Shown: positions 18,368 through 27,455 of the stretch, piece by piece
How the letters are laid out: each line of letters starts with the position of its first letter
Position numbering within the stretch: position 1 is the first letter of the stretch
NCBI GenBank assembly: GCA_017554405.1
Contig: JAFZIK010000017.1
Span: forward strand, 1 to 63,283
DNA from: Clostridia bacterium
Lineage (GTDB): Bacteria > Bacillota > Clostridia > Oscillospirales > Acutalibacteraceae
DNA length: 63,283 bases
Direction: 5' to 3'
Program-made: the position numbers and the translations under genes
The notes under the pieces: model-generated
What the model was told of the DNA's origin: nothing
Seen by the model: the letters and a program-made list of their open reading frames with translations, nothing else
Databases searched by the model: none

Positions 18368-21211
18368 TTATTTAAGCACCTTTTTAAGGAATTTGCCGGT
18401 ATATGATCTTTCACACTTTGCTACCTCTTCGGGTGTGCCGGTGCAGACCACCTCGCCGCCCTTGTTGCCGCCCTCGGGTCCTAAGTCTATTATATGGTCG
18501 GCTACCTTGATAACGTCAAGATTATGTTCTATCACAAGCACGGTATTACCGTTATCAACGAGCTTTTCCAACACCTCTACAAGGCGGTGAACGTCGGCGG
18601 TGTGAAGCCCGGTGGTGGGCTCATCGAGTATATAAATGGTCTTGCCGGTGGATTTTTTGGAAAGCTCGGTAGCAAGCTTTACGCGCTGTGCCTCGCCGCC
18701 CGAAAGGGTGGTGGCGGGTTGACCTATCTTTATATATCCGAGCCCCACTTCGTAAAGTGTTTTAAGCTTTTTATATATCTTCGGGTGACTCTCGAAGAAA
18801 TACATACCTTCCTCGACCGTCATTTCAAGAACGTCGTAGATATTTTTACCTTTATACTGGACCGAAAGCGTTTCGCGGTTATAGCGGGTGCCTTCGCACA
18901 CCTCGCAGGGAACGTAGATATCCGGCAGAAAATGCATTTCTATCTTGATAATACCGTCGCCCTGGCAGGCTTCGCACCTGCCGCCCTTAACGTTAAAGGA
19001 AAACCTGCCCGCGCCGTAGCCCTTTGCGCGCGCATCGGGGGTGCTTGCAAACAGCTCGCGTATATCGCCGAAAACGCCGGTATAGGTAGCGGGGTTGCTT
19101 CGGGGCGTTCTGCCTATCGGCGACTGATCGATATTTATTACCTTATCAAGGTAGTTTTCGCCCTCGATCGAAGAATACTTGCCCGCAATGGTTTTGGCGC
19201 GGTTAAGCTTATTGGCAAGCGCTTTATAGATTATATCGTTTACAAGGGACGATTTGCCGCTTCCCGAAACGCCGGTAACGCATATAAATTCGCCGAGCGG
19301 AAGTTTAACGTTTATGCCTTTAAGGTTGTTTTCCGCCGCGCCGTTTACGGAAAGATACCTGCCGTTGCCCTTGCGGCGAACGGTTGGCACGGGTATTTTC
19401 TTTCTGCCGGTAAGATAATCGGCGGTTACCGAGTTTTTGCAGTTATAAAGCTCCTCGGGCGTGCCGGTAAACACTACCTCGCCGCCGTGTATGCCGGCGC
19501 CGGGACCTATATCTACGATATAATCCGCGGTGCGCATGGTATCCTCATCGTGCTCAACGACTATAAGGGTGTTGCCGAGGTCGCGAAGCCCTTTAAGGGT
19601 GGATAGCAGGCGCTCGTTATCGCGCTGATGAAGACCTATACTCGGTTCATCAAGGATATAAAGCACGCCGCAAAGCGCCGAGCCGATCTGGGTCGCAAGG
19701 CGTATGCGCTGTGCCTCGCCGCCCGAAAGAGTGCCCGCCGAGCGGGAAAGGGACAGATACTCAAGCCCAACGCTGCTTAAAAAGTTAAGCCGGGCGCGAA
19801 GCTCCTTTATTATGGGCTTTGCTATCATATCTTCCATTTTTGAGAAAGAAAGGGTATCCAAAAACGCGAGCGCCTCGGTTATGGACATATCCGAAAACTC
19901 TTTGATATTTTTATTGCCTACCGTTACGGCGAGATACTCGGGTTTAAGGCGCGCGCCGTGGCAATCCGGGCAATCGCTCTCGGTCATATAACCTTCTATC
20001 TCGGAGCGGGAATAATCGCTTTTGGTGCTTTCAAATCGCCTTTGCAGATTATTTACGACCCCCTCAAAAGGCGCGAAATAGGTCCCCTTGCCGAATATAG
20101 AGCTGTTTCTGTGAAGCTCGAGCTTTTCTTCACCCGTGCCGTAAAGCACGGCGTTTTTCATCTCCTCGGGCAGGTCCTTCCAGGGGGTGTTTATATCCAC
20201 GCCGAACTTTTGCGCCACACCCCTGTAATACATTTCGGCGATCGCGCCCGAATCGGGATTGAACCAGGAGTTAACGCCCCAGCCGGACGCTTTTATACAG
20301 CCCTCAAGGAGCGATTTTTCCTCATCGTTTATTATAAGCCGCGGGTCTACCCGCATAAACACGCCGATACCCGTGCAGGTTGGACAGGCGCCGAAAGGAC
20401 TGTTGAAGGAGAACATCGTGGGCGTGAGTTTGGGTATGCTGACACCGTGTTCCTCGCAGGCGTAATTCTGCGAAAACTGCAGTTCTTTACCGCCCGAAAC
20501 GTCCACCGCAACAAGACCGCCCGAAAGGTTTATTGCGGTTTCGATGCTATCGGCAAGGCGGGAGCGTATTTCGGGCTTGATAACAAGGCGGTCGACCACG
20601 ACTTCTATCATATGCTTTTTGTTTTTATCGAGTTTTATTTCTTCCGAAAGGTCGTAAATATTACCGTCTATCCTTACACGGACGTATCCCGATTTGCGGG
20701 CGTTTTCGATCTCCTTTGAGTGTTCGCCCTTTCTGCCCTTTACGACCGGCGCGAGCACCTGGATTTTGGTGCCGGGTTCCAGCGCCAGAACGGTATCTAT
20801 TATCCTATCGGTGGTCTGGGCGGATATCTCCCTGCCGCAAACCGGGCAGTGCGGCACGCCCACCCGCGCATATAAAAGGCGCAGGTAATCGTAGATCTCG
20901 GTCACGGTGCCAACGGTGGAACGCGGGTTTTTGGAGGTGGTTTTCTGGTCTATCGAGATGGCGGGAGAAAGGCCCTCTATCGTTTCAACGTCCGGCTTTT
21001 CCATTTGCCCTAAAAACTGCCGAGCGTAAGAGGAGAGCGATTCAACGTATCTCCTCTGCCCTTCGGCGTATATGGTATCAAAGGCGAGCGAGGACTTACC
21101 GCTGCCCGAAAGCCCGGTAAAAACGACCAGCTTATCCCGCGGTATTTCAAGGTCGATATTTTTCAGGTTGTGCTCGTTCGCACCCTTTATGATTATTTTA
21201 TCCTTAGACAT
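18368..21211 (-). CDS. uvrA: Excinuclease ABC subunit A
   Basis: 947 residues, normal length. UvrA is the damage-sensing ABC ATPase of nucleotide excision repair. Both Walker A motifs ([10 protein letters not shown] and [10 protein letters not shown]), both ABC signatures ([11 protein letters not shown] and [11 protein letters not shown]), and zinc-binding cysteine pairs ([17 protein letters not shown] and CEACQGDG with CEVCEGTRY) are present. The start at 21211 follows a GGGAG-like site. It lies 28 bases behind the RAYT gene, so it probably remains in the uvrB transcript. Confidence 0.97.
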   Translation of the reverse strand: MSKDKIIIKGANEHNLKNIDLEIPRDKLVVFTGLSGSGKSSLAFDTIYAEGQRRYVESLSSYARQFLGQMEKPDVETIEGLSPAISIDQKTTSKNPRSTVGTVTEIYDYLRLLYARVGVPHCPVCGREISAQTTDRIIDTVLALEPGTKIQVLAPVVKGRKGEHSKEIENARKSGYVRVRIDGNIYDLSEEIKLDKNKKHMIEVVVDRLVIKPEIRSRLADSIETAINLSGGLVAVDVSGGKELQFSQNYACEEHGVSIPKLTPTMFSFNSPFGACPTCTGIGVFMRVDPRLIINDEEKSLLEGCIKASGWGVNSWFNPDSGAIAEMYYRGVAQKFGVDINTPWKDLPEEMKNAVLYGTGEEKLELHRNSSIFGKGTYFAPFEGVVNNLQRRFESTKSDYSRSEIEGYMTESDCPDCHGARLKPEYLAVTVGNKNIKEFSDMSITEALAFLDTLSFSKMEDMIAKPIIKELRARLNFLSSVGLEYLSLSRSAGTLSGGEAQRIRLATQIGSALCGVLYILDEPSIGLHQRDNERLLSTLKGLRDLGNTLIVVEHDEDTMRTADYIVDIGPGAGIHGGEVVFTGTPEELYNCKNSVTADYLTGRKKIPVPTVRRKGNGRYLSVNGAAENNLKGINVKLPLGEFICVTGVSGSGKSSLVNDIIYKALANKLNRAKTIAGKYSSIEGENYLDKVINIDQSPIGRTPRSNPATYTGVFGDIRELFASTPDARAKGYGAGRFSFNVKGGRCEACQGDGIIKIEMHFLPDIYVPCEVCEGTRYNRETLSVQYKGKNIYDVLEMTVEEGMYFFESHPKIYKKLKTLYEVGLGYIKIGQPATTLSGGEAQRVKLATELSKKSTGKTIYILDEPTTGLHTADVHRLVEVLEKLVDNGNTVLVIEHNLDVIKVADHIIDLGPEGGNKGGEVVCTGTPEEVAKCERSYTGKFLKKVLK

Positions 21212-21239
21212 AAAGCTCCCTTTCGTTCTTGGTTGCCGT

Positions 21240-21680
21240 TTATTCCGGTATTAGTTTTTTAGGATTGTTCTCAATGTATTTGCATATTTCTTCGTAATCG
21301 TTCTGATTGCGGATAACATGGTCGTAATATGAGCGTTGAAAAATGGGCTTGCCTATTTCCTTGGTTGTTAATATTTTGATCGAACGCACGATTGATGAAA
21401 CGTTTTTCGTAGGGGACGATGCCCACATCGTCCCGTTTTCTAAACGAACAATCAAATGAATATGATCGGGCATAATAACATATTTTTCAATTTCTTTTAC
21501 ATTACGAATATATTTTTCTACAACCGCGCCGTATTTTTTCGGGACGATGTGGGCATCGTCCCCTACAATTTCGGATAATATTTTTCTGCGGTCTTTTACG
21601 CAGATTGTGATAAAATACGCGCCGTTTTGCGTGTAATCGTAATTATATAACCTGTTTTTCTTTCTAATAGGCAAACTCAT
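21240..21680 (-). CDS. REP-associated tyrosine transposase (RAYT, Y1_Tnp/IS200-like family)
   Basis: 146 residues. The HUH signature [12 protein letters not shown] (two His) and the downstream region [21 protein letters not shown] (candidate catalytic Tyr) identify a single-strand DNA transposase of the RAYT group, which acts on REP palindromes. The N-terminus [20 protein letters not shown] is family-typical. The ATG overlaps the uvrB stop (ATGA), so the gene sits neatly inside the uvrB-uvrA unit. Uniquely, two exact inverted copies of a 27-nt REP-like palindrome lie inside its frame and are translated, as VGDDAHIVP and as [10 protein letters not shown]. There are no terminal repeats of an insertion sequence. 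Confidence 0.9.
   Translation of the reverse strand: MSLPIRKKNRLYNYDYTQNGAYFITICVKDRRKILSEIVGDDAHIVPKKYGAVVEKYIRNVKEIEKYVIMPDHIHLIVRLENGTMWASSPTKNVSSIVRSIKILTTKEIGKPIFQRSYYDHVIRNQNDYEEICKYIENNPKKLIPE
21409..21435. repeat. REP-like 27-nt palindromic repeat inside the RAYT coding sequence (copy 1)
   Basis: Bases 21409-21435 are the exact reverse complement of 21540-21566. The core forms a 9-bp stem (GGGACGATG with CATCGTCCC) around a 4-nt loop. On the coding (minus) strand it is read as [10 protein letters not shown], in a frame offset from copy 2. Confidence 0.9.
21540..21566. repeat. REP-like 27-nt palindromic repeat inside the RAYT coding sequence (copy 2)
   Basis: Exact inverted copy of 21409-21435, separated by 104 bases. 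On the coding strand it is read codon-aligned as VGDDAHIVP. Flanking bases of the two copies differ, so the shared unit is bounded quite precisely at GTAGGGG and TCCCG. Confidence 0.9.
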
Positions 21681-23653
21681 TTTGAGCCTCGCAGTTTATT
21701 TATGCGGTCGCGGAGATAGGCGGCGTGCTCAAACTCGAGAATTTTTGCCGCCTGGTGCATTTCGTTTGTAAGCCGCTTGATAAGCGCCTGTTTTTCGGCG
21801 CGGGAGAGTTTATTATCCGGCTTTTCGTTTTCGACCTTTTGCCCTATTTCTATTATATCCCGCACGTCTTTTATTATGGTTTTGGGCGTTATGCCGTGCG
21901 CCTCGTTATATCTTTTTTGAATATCCCGGCGGCGGTTGGTCTCGGATATCGCGTATTCCATAGAGGGCGTGACCGAATCGGCATACATTATTACCTCGCC
22001 GTTTGCGTTACGCGCCGCTCTGCCCACCGTCTGTATTAGCGAGGTGGCGCTGCGCAGAAAGCCCTCCTTATCCGCATCAAGGATAGCCACGAGCGATACC
22101 TCGGGTATATCGAGCCCCTCGCGCAGGAGGTTTATGCCCACAAGAACGTCAAACTCGCCGAGCCGCAGATCGCGGATTATCTCCATACGCTCTATGGTAT
22201 CTATATCATAGTGCATATACCGCACTTTTATATCGAGGTTTTCGAGGTATTCGGTAAGGTCCTCCGCCATTTTTTTGGTAAGGGTGGTAACGAGCACGCG
22301 CTCGTGCCTTTCGGCGCGTAAGTTTATTTCGGAAACAAGGTCGTCTATCTGCCCTTCGCTCGGCTTTACGGTTATCATCGGATCCAAAAGCCCGGTCGGG
22401 CGGATGACCTGCTCTACCACCTGCGCCGCGTGCTCCCTCTCAAAATCTCCGGGGGTGGCGGAAACGAATATCGCCTGATTTATATGGCGGTAAAACTCAT
22501 TGAAATTAAGCGGGCGGTTATCGTAAGCCGAAGGCAAACGGAAACCGTATTCAATAAGGTTATCCTTCCTGCCCCTATCGCCGCCATACATACCGCGCAC
22601 CTGCGGAAGCGTTACGTGGGATTCATCCACAAAGAGCAGGAAATCATCGGGGAAATAGTCAAGCAGCGTAAAGGGCGTAGAGCCGGGCGCCCTGCGGGAA
22701 AGCACGCGCGAATAGTTTTCAACGCCCTTGCAGGTGCCGATCTCACGGAGCATTTCTATATCGTATTCGGTGCGCTGTTTTATGCGCTGCGCTTCTATCA
22801 GCTTGCCGCTATCCGTAAAGGTTTTTACGCGCTCCTCCATTTCAAGGCGGATCTCTTCAAGCGCCTCTTCAAGCTTATCGCGCGGAACTATATAGTGCGA
22901 AGCGGGGTATATAGCGGTATGGCTCAAAAACTGCTTTACCTCGCCGGTTACAACGTTTATCTCGCTTATGCGTTCCACCTCATCGCCGAAGAACTCTATC
23001 CTTATGGCGTTTTCGTAGGAATACGCCGGGTAGACCTCCACGGTATCGCCGCGCACGCGGAACTTGTTGCGCACAAAGTTTATATCGTTGCGCTCATACT
23101 GCAGATCGACTAACTTTCTTATAAGCTCATCCCTGCTTTTTTCCATACCGGTGCGAAGGGATATAACCATATTGCGGTAATCTATCGGGTTGCCGAGGGT
23201 GTATATGCAGGAGACCGAGGCGACAATTATAACGTCCCTCCGCTCGGAAAGCGCGCAGGTGGCGCTGTGGCGGAGCTTATCTATCTCATCGTTTATTGCC
23301 GAATCCTTTTCTATATAAGTATCGGTGCCGGGGATATACGCCTCGGGCTGATAATAATCATAGTAGGAAACAAAATATTCAACCGCGTTTTCGGGGAAGA
23401 ACTCGCGGAACTCACTGCAAAGCTGGGCGGCAAGTGTTTTATTATGGGCAAGCACCAGCGTCGGGCGTTGGACCCGCTCGATGATATTAGCCATAGTAAA
23501 GGTCTTGCCAGAACCGGTAACGCCTAAAAGCACCTGCTCCCTATCGCCGCGGTTTAACCCCTCAACAAGCTTGTCTATAGCCTCGGGCTGGTCGCCCGTA
23601 GGCTTATAGCTTGATACCAATTTGAACCTATCCGTAGACGACCCACCCTTCAA
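21677..23653 (-). CDS. uvrB: Excinuclease ABC subunit B
   Basis: 658 residues. UvrB verifies DNA damage and recruits UvrC. Visible are [12 protein letters not shown] (Walker A), the beta-hairpin region [23 protein letters not shown] box, [22 protein letters not shown], and the C-terminal UVR motif ([20 protein letters not shown]) that contacts UvrC. The start is unsettled: the frame opens at TTG 23653 without a ribosome site, yet AAGGGTGGG at 23650-23642 lies 6 bases before an ACG codon (23635-23633) that aligns with the usual N-terminus M-DRF-LVS. Promoter at 23671-23699. Confidence 0.96.
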   Translation of the reverse strand: MKGGSSTDRFKLVSSYKPTGDQPEAIDKLVEGLNRGDREQVLLGVTGSGKTFTMANIIERVQRPTLVLAHNKTLAAQLCSEFREFFPENAVEYFVSYYDYYQPEAYIPGTDTYIEKDSAINDEIDKLRHSATCALSERRDVIIVASVSCIYTLGNPIDYRNMVISLRTGMEKSRDELIRKLVDLQYERNDINFVRNKFRVRGDTVEVYPAYSYENAIRIEFFGDEVERISEINVVTGEVKQFLSHTAIYPASHYIVPRDKLEEALEEIRLEMEERVKTFTDSGKLIEAQRIKQRTEYDIEMLREIGTCKGVENYSRVLSRRAPGSTPFTLLDYFPDDFLLFVDESHVTLPQVRGMYGGDRGRKDNLIEYGFRLPSAYDNRPLNFNEFYRHINQAIFVSATPGDFEREHAAQVVEQVIRPTGLLDPMITVKPSEGQIDDLVSEINLRAERHERVLVTTLTKKMAEDLTEYLENLDIKVRYMHYDIDTIERMEIIRDLRLGEFDVLVGINLLREGLDIPEVSLVAILDADKEGFLRSATSLIQTVGRAARNANGEVIMYADSVTPSMEYAISETNRRRDIQKRYNEAHGITPKTIIKDVRDIIEIGQKVENEKPDNKLSRAEKQALIKRLTNEMHQAAKILEFEHAAYLRDRINKLRGSK

Positions 23654-23670
23654 AACAACTTATTAAATAT

Positions 23671-23699
23671 ATTTTACCACAAAATATTATTAAAGTAAA
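23671..23699 (-). promoter_or_regulatory. Promoter of uvrB (uvrB-RAYT-uvrA unit)
   Basis: Minus-strand TTTACT (23699-23694), 17-bp spacer, TAAAAT (23676-23671). The predicted transcription start near 23664 would leave the TTG at 23653 with an approximately 11-base leader, which argues for a start further in. No LexA box is evident. Confidence 0.6.
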
Positions 23700-23730
23700 C
23701 AAAAAGGAACAGATATTTCTATCTGCTCCT
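23700..23730 (-). terminator. Terminator of the alr-to-GGDEF operon
   Basis: On the minus strand an 11-bp stem (23730-23720 with 23715-23705, one G-U) with a 4-nt loop is followed by a U run from 23704 down. It lies 12 bases behind the stop of the GGDEF gene. Confidence 0.85.
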
Positions 23731-23741
23731 TTCAGAAAGTT

Positions 23742-25088
23742 TCAGCCGTTTTTATGATGTTCGTTTTTATCAACATACAGGACCTTATCGGCTCTGCGGA
23801 AAACCTCTTTAAATGATTTATCGCTTTCGGGATCAAAGGTGGCGGCGCCTTTTGAAAATGCGATCGGCACCTTGGCGTCTTCAGGCAGAGCGGCGTTTGC
23901 GCGCTTTGCTTCTTCATCAAGACGGATGAACGCCTCCTCCATATCCTTTGCCGAAAAGTCTTTTAAAACCGCGATGAATTCATCGCCGCCTATACGGAAC
24001 ACGTTTTCGGCGCCGAAAACGTTTTTGATGCACTTTGCCGTTCCGTTTATAAGGTTATCGCCCATTACGTGACCGTGTTCATCGTTTACTATCTTAAGGT
24101 TATCAACGTCGAATACCGCTATAGAAAACTTCTCTTTACCTTCGGGTATGCCTTCGTTTATCCTTTGAACAAGGTCAAGATACGCCGTTTTGTTGCCAAC
24201 GCCGGTCATACCGTCGGTATACGCTTTGATATGAACAACGTCGATATACTTTTTGAGGGCATCCTTGATTATCGTTACCTCGTCTGCGAGCCGCATTATC
24301 CCGCCCTGATCATCCGTAACGCTCTTGGGCAATTCAACCGGCTTATTATCGCTCACCAGGTTCTTGGAGTCCACGTTGATCTCATCAAGAAGCGTATTTA
24401 TATCATTATAGATCAAATCGGTCTCATTATTGATGATATCAAGCTTATGCTTTAATTTCATTGTTACGAGCATTATCATACTGCCGCCGATTATTAGCGA
24501 GATCGCGCTGGCAAACAGTATGTAGACCGTATTCTTGGTAAGCTGCTTTTCATACCATTCGGCATCGAAATCAACGCCTATGATGCCGCCGATCTGACCG
24601 TTTGAGGTTTTAACGGGGTAATACGCGGTATAGTATTTTCCCCATTCATCGCTTACGGCAATGCTATCGACCGCTTCGATACCCTTCCCTGCCGAAACGA
24701 GCGCTTCGGAATCGACTATTTCCTCACCGAATTCCGCGGGTTTTTCGGTATCGGGATCTGCGATAAATACAAATTTGCCGTTTTCCGCCTGACGGACCAC
24801 GTATATGAACTTGAAATCAAGGTTTTCGGCAAAAACGCGCAGCTTGCCGAGTATCGCGTTATGCTTTTCGCCGCCTACGTCCTCTTCTTTTAAGGAGGCA
24901 AGCTCATCGCCGTCCAGCATAGCGCCGGCGGTTTTGGCAACGCCGAGCATACGCTCGTTAATTACCTGCCTCATGGTGTTTTGAGACTGGATCGCGACGA
25001 TACCGCCCACAACGATATTAAGAAGAAGTAAAAGCAATGTGATCGCAAGCACCGCACCCGTTGAATAACTGAATTTACTGTTTTTCAT
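23742..25088 (-). CDS. Membrane diguanylate cyclase with extracytoplasmic Cache-like sensor
   Basis: 448 residues. A first membrane helix (about 12-34) and a second (about 190-213) bracket an external domain that resembles a single PDC/Cache sensor (FIADPDTEKPAEFGEEIVDS, then YYTAYYPVKTSNGQIGGIIGVD). A short coiled linker leads to a C-terminal GGDEF domain (about 280-445) with an intact RIGGDEF active site; the upstream RxxD inhibitory site is not apparent. It should make c-di-GMP in response to an outside ligand. It lies 35 bases behind the ABC permease gene and is the last gene before the terminator, so it may be co-expressed with the alr cluster. Confidence 0.9.
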   Translation of the reverse strand: MKNSKFSYSTGAVLAITLLLLLLNIVVGGIVAIQSQNTMRQVINERMLGVAKTAGAMLDGDELASLKEEDVGGEKHNAILGKLRVFAENLDFKFIYVVRQAENGKFVFIADPDTEKPAEFGEEIVDSEALVSAGKGIEAVDSIAVSDEWGKYYTAYYPVKTSNGQIGGIIGVDFDAEWYEKQLTKNTVYILFASAISLIIGGSMIMLVTMKLKHKLDIINNETDLIYNDINTLLDEINVDSKNLVSDNKPVELPKSVTDDQGGIMRLADEVTIIKDALKKYIDVVHIKAYTDGMTGVGNKTAYLDLVQRINEGIPEGKEKFSIAVFDVDNLKIVNDEHGHVMGDNLINGTAKCIKNVFGAENVFRIGGDEFIAVLKDFSAKDMEEAFIRLDEEAKRANAALPEDAKVPIAFSKGAATFDPESDKSFKEVFRRADKVLYVDKNEHHKNG

Positions 25089-25123
25089 CAGATTTCCCCT
25101 TTTATATTATGCCGCCGGTAATA

Positions 25124-26746
25124 TCACAGCGATTCAAATATCTTTACACCTTTTTTGTTTATCCATTTATAGAACAAAGCGGCAAAAAGCACCGTTAACG
25201 CAAGTATCAATGCCAGGTAGACCCAAACGCCCACACCGCCTAAATATTCGCTCAAATACATATCGAACAGGAAGTAAAGCCCGCCTACGGCTACCGCGTA
25301 ACCCCAGCCGCCGAAAAGGGCAAGGAAAACGCTCATACTCTGCTTAATGGGCACTATCTCGTTGGTCCATTCGAGGTTTACCTTGATAAGCCCGCAGAAA
25401 AGGCAAAAAAGCGCGTGAAGCACAACGTATGCCGCCGTAAGCAGAGCGATAAGCAAGCCTGTCAGCACATCCGGACGAATGACCGCTATAACGCACCCCG
25501 CGCAAAACAGAGCGGGTATCGCGTTAATGTATATCTGCAGAAGATATTTTGCCCTTAAAACGATCTTTGTATCGACCGGCAGCGAGCGCACCTGCCAAAG
25601 TGCTTTGCCTTCAAGCGATACGGAGGGCGCCGCGATATCGTTTGTTGATATCATAAGGAACATCGCGGCTACCGCGATGACCGCGATATAATCCTTAACG
25701 GCGAGATCGCCTAACCGCATATCCGAAAGCCCGCTCAGATCTCCGGCCTTTATCAGCATTAATACCGCCGCCGCTATCATAAACAGAACGCCCATACCGC
25801 AGTTGAGCATATAGTTCGGACTGCTTGTAAATCTTTTCGCCTCTTTTAAAAGAATAGCGCCGGCAACAGAATGGACCTTTTGCTCTTTTTGCTTATACTT
25901 TACGCGCGCCGTTACGTTTGCGGAGGTGGCGATTTTTATAAAACTGCGGGATATAATATAAACCGTTATAAACAGCGCCGCGATAACGACAGCGAAGCAA
26001 ACGGCAAGCGGCAATACTCCTCCGTCCGCCGCGGAACCGATATAATAAACCGGGTATGCGCTTCCCTTTACCTTTTCACTGTAGAATATGACATTCTCTA
26101 TGAGATCGGAGAAAAAAGCTCCTGCATTATAACATAAATAGTAATAAAGTGCAATAAAAGCTATCGCTATAGCCACTACGATATAACTCTTATTTTTAAG
26201 CTTAACGCTTATCCTTGCAACAATATAGCCGAACACACAGGAAAGCACCAGAACGATCAATGATAAAAGGAATAAAAACAAAACCGCCGCGCATATCTCC
26301 CACGCGCTGTAGCCTACAAATATAAACTTTATTACGAACGCAGGTATCATCGGCACCGATGAAAATATAAATCCGATAAAGTAGACGCCTAAAAGGCGGG
26401 AGGTAAGTATACTGCTCACCGGAACGGGCATTGAAAGCAGGATATCGTTATCCTTTGCAAGATAAAGCCCCGAGTAGGTCGAAAAAACCGAACCGAATAT
26501 ACCGAGCAGGACCGATAAAAGCGCGAATATCGCGTAATAAAGCCAACCGAATCCGACCTGGGCGATCGGATACAGCCCGTAAGAGTATATGCCGAACGTG
26601 CCGCCCATAAACACGATCATCAGCGCGGCGAAAATCAAAAACCACAGAATTGTTGACAGCCTTGAACGGGCTTTGTTCTTCTTGGTATCAACAAAGAACT
26701 TCCGGAATATTTCGGTAAGCTGCTTTTTGAGAAGGATCCTTATCAT
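25124..26746 (-). CDS. ABC-2-type transporter permease
   Basis: 540 residues with about twelve hydrophobic helices spread over the whole length and a cytoplasmic loop near the middle (KYKQKEQKVHSVAGAILLKEAKRF...). This is the layout of large two-component ABC-2 exporters in Firmicutes. Substrate unknown. The start ATG overlaps the stop of the ATP-binding gene by 4 bases, so the two are a transporter pair. Their place right behind asnB suggests export of something linked to cell wall or peptide modification, but that is only context. Confidence 0.85.
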   Translation of the reverse strand: MIRILLKKQLTEIFRKFFVDTKKNKARSRLSTILWFLIFAALMIVFMGGTFGIYSYGLYPIAQVGFGWLYYAIFALLSVLLGIFGSVFSTYSGLYLAKDNDILLSMPVPVSSILTSRLLGVYFIGFIFSSVPMIPAFVIKFIFVGYSAWEICAAVLFLFLLSLIVLVLSCVFGYIVARISVKLKNKSYIVVAIAIAFIALYYYLCYNAGAFFSDLIENVIFYSEKVKGSAYPVYYIGSAADGGVLPLAVCFAVVIAALFITVYIISRSFIKIATSANVTARVKYKQKEQKVHSVAGAILLKEAKRFTSSPNYMLNCGMGVLFMIAAAVLMLIKAGDLSGLSDMRLGDLAVKDYIAVIAVAAMFLMISTNDIAAPSVSLEGKALWQVRSLPVDTKIVLRAKYLLQIYINAIPALFCAGCVIAVIRPDVLTGLLIALLTAAYVVLHALFCLFCGLIKVNLEWTNEIVPIKQSMSVFLALFGGWGYAVAVGGLYFLFDMYLSEYLGGVGVWVYLALILALTVLFAALFYKWINKKGVKIFESL

Positions 26747-27453
26747 TTTTCCGCCTCCAGATCAAGGAATACGGTTTCAAGGCTGCTGTCACCCTTTACC
26801 TCCTCCATGGTGCCGGATTTTATAAGCCTGCCGTTTTTGATTATGGCGACCTTATCGCAGAGCTTTTCCGCCACCTCTAAAACGTGGGTGGAGAAGAATA
26901 TCGAACCGCCGGCGGCGCAGACCTCGTGCATCATCTCCTTAAGAAGATGCGAAGCCTTGGGGTCAAGCCCCACGAACGGCTCATCCATAATGATAAGGCG
27001 GGGCGAATGTATCCACGCGCCTATAAGCGCGAGCTTCTGCTTCATACCGTGAGAATAGGAGGATATCGGTTGACCGAGATCGTTCGTAAGCTCAAAAATA
27101 CCGGCGTATTTTTTGATGCGTTCTTTTCTTTCGGCGGCGCCAACGCCGAATATATCGGCGATGAAATTAAGATATTTCACGCCCGACATATAATCATACA
27201 TATCGGGATTATCGGGTATATAGGCGATCTGCCGCTTAAAGGCGATCGGATCCTTTAAAAGGGATATCCCGTCAAAAGATATTTCGCCCGAATCAAAGTT
27301 CTGTATTCCGCAAACCGATTTAAGGGTAGTTGTTTTACCTGCGCCGTTATGGCCTATAAAACCGTATATCTCACCCGGATTTATGGTAAGGGAAAGGTCG
27401 TCGACCGCCTTGACTGTATCAAAGGTTTTTGTTAAATGTTCGATCTTAAGCAT
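26743..27453 (-). CDS. ABC transporter ATP-binding protein
   Basis: 236 residues with complete nucleotide-binding motifs: Walker A GHNGAGKTT (about residue 34), signature SSYSHGMKQKLAL, Walker B LIIMDEPFVGLDP and H-loop FFSTHVLE. The C-terminal stretch is short, as in ABC-2 exporters. It starts 2 bases behind asnB and overlaps the permease gene by 4 bases. Confidence 0.93.
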   Translation of the reverse strand: MLKIEHLTKTFDTVKAVDDLSLTINPGEIYGFIGHNGAGKTTTLKSVCGIQNFDSGEISFDGISLLKDPIAFKRQIAYIPDNPDMYDYMSGVKYLNFIADIFGVGAAERKERIKKYAGIFELTNDLGQPISSYSHGMKQKLALIGAWIHSPRLIIMDEPFVGLDPKASHLLKEMMHEVCAAGGSIFFSTHVLEVAEKLCDKVAIIKNGRLIKSGTMEEVKGDSSLETVFLDLEAEK

Positions 27454-27455
27454 TT

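Noticed and set aside
22430..23113. Long plus-strand frames opposite uvrB, uvrA and addAB
   Set aside because: They are antisense shadows of strongly conserved genes, lack ribosome sites and give no recognisable protein.
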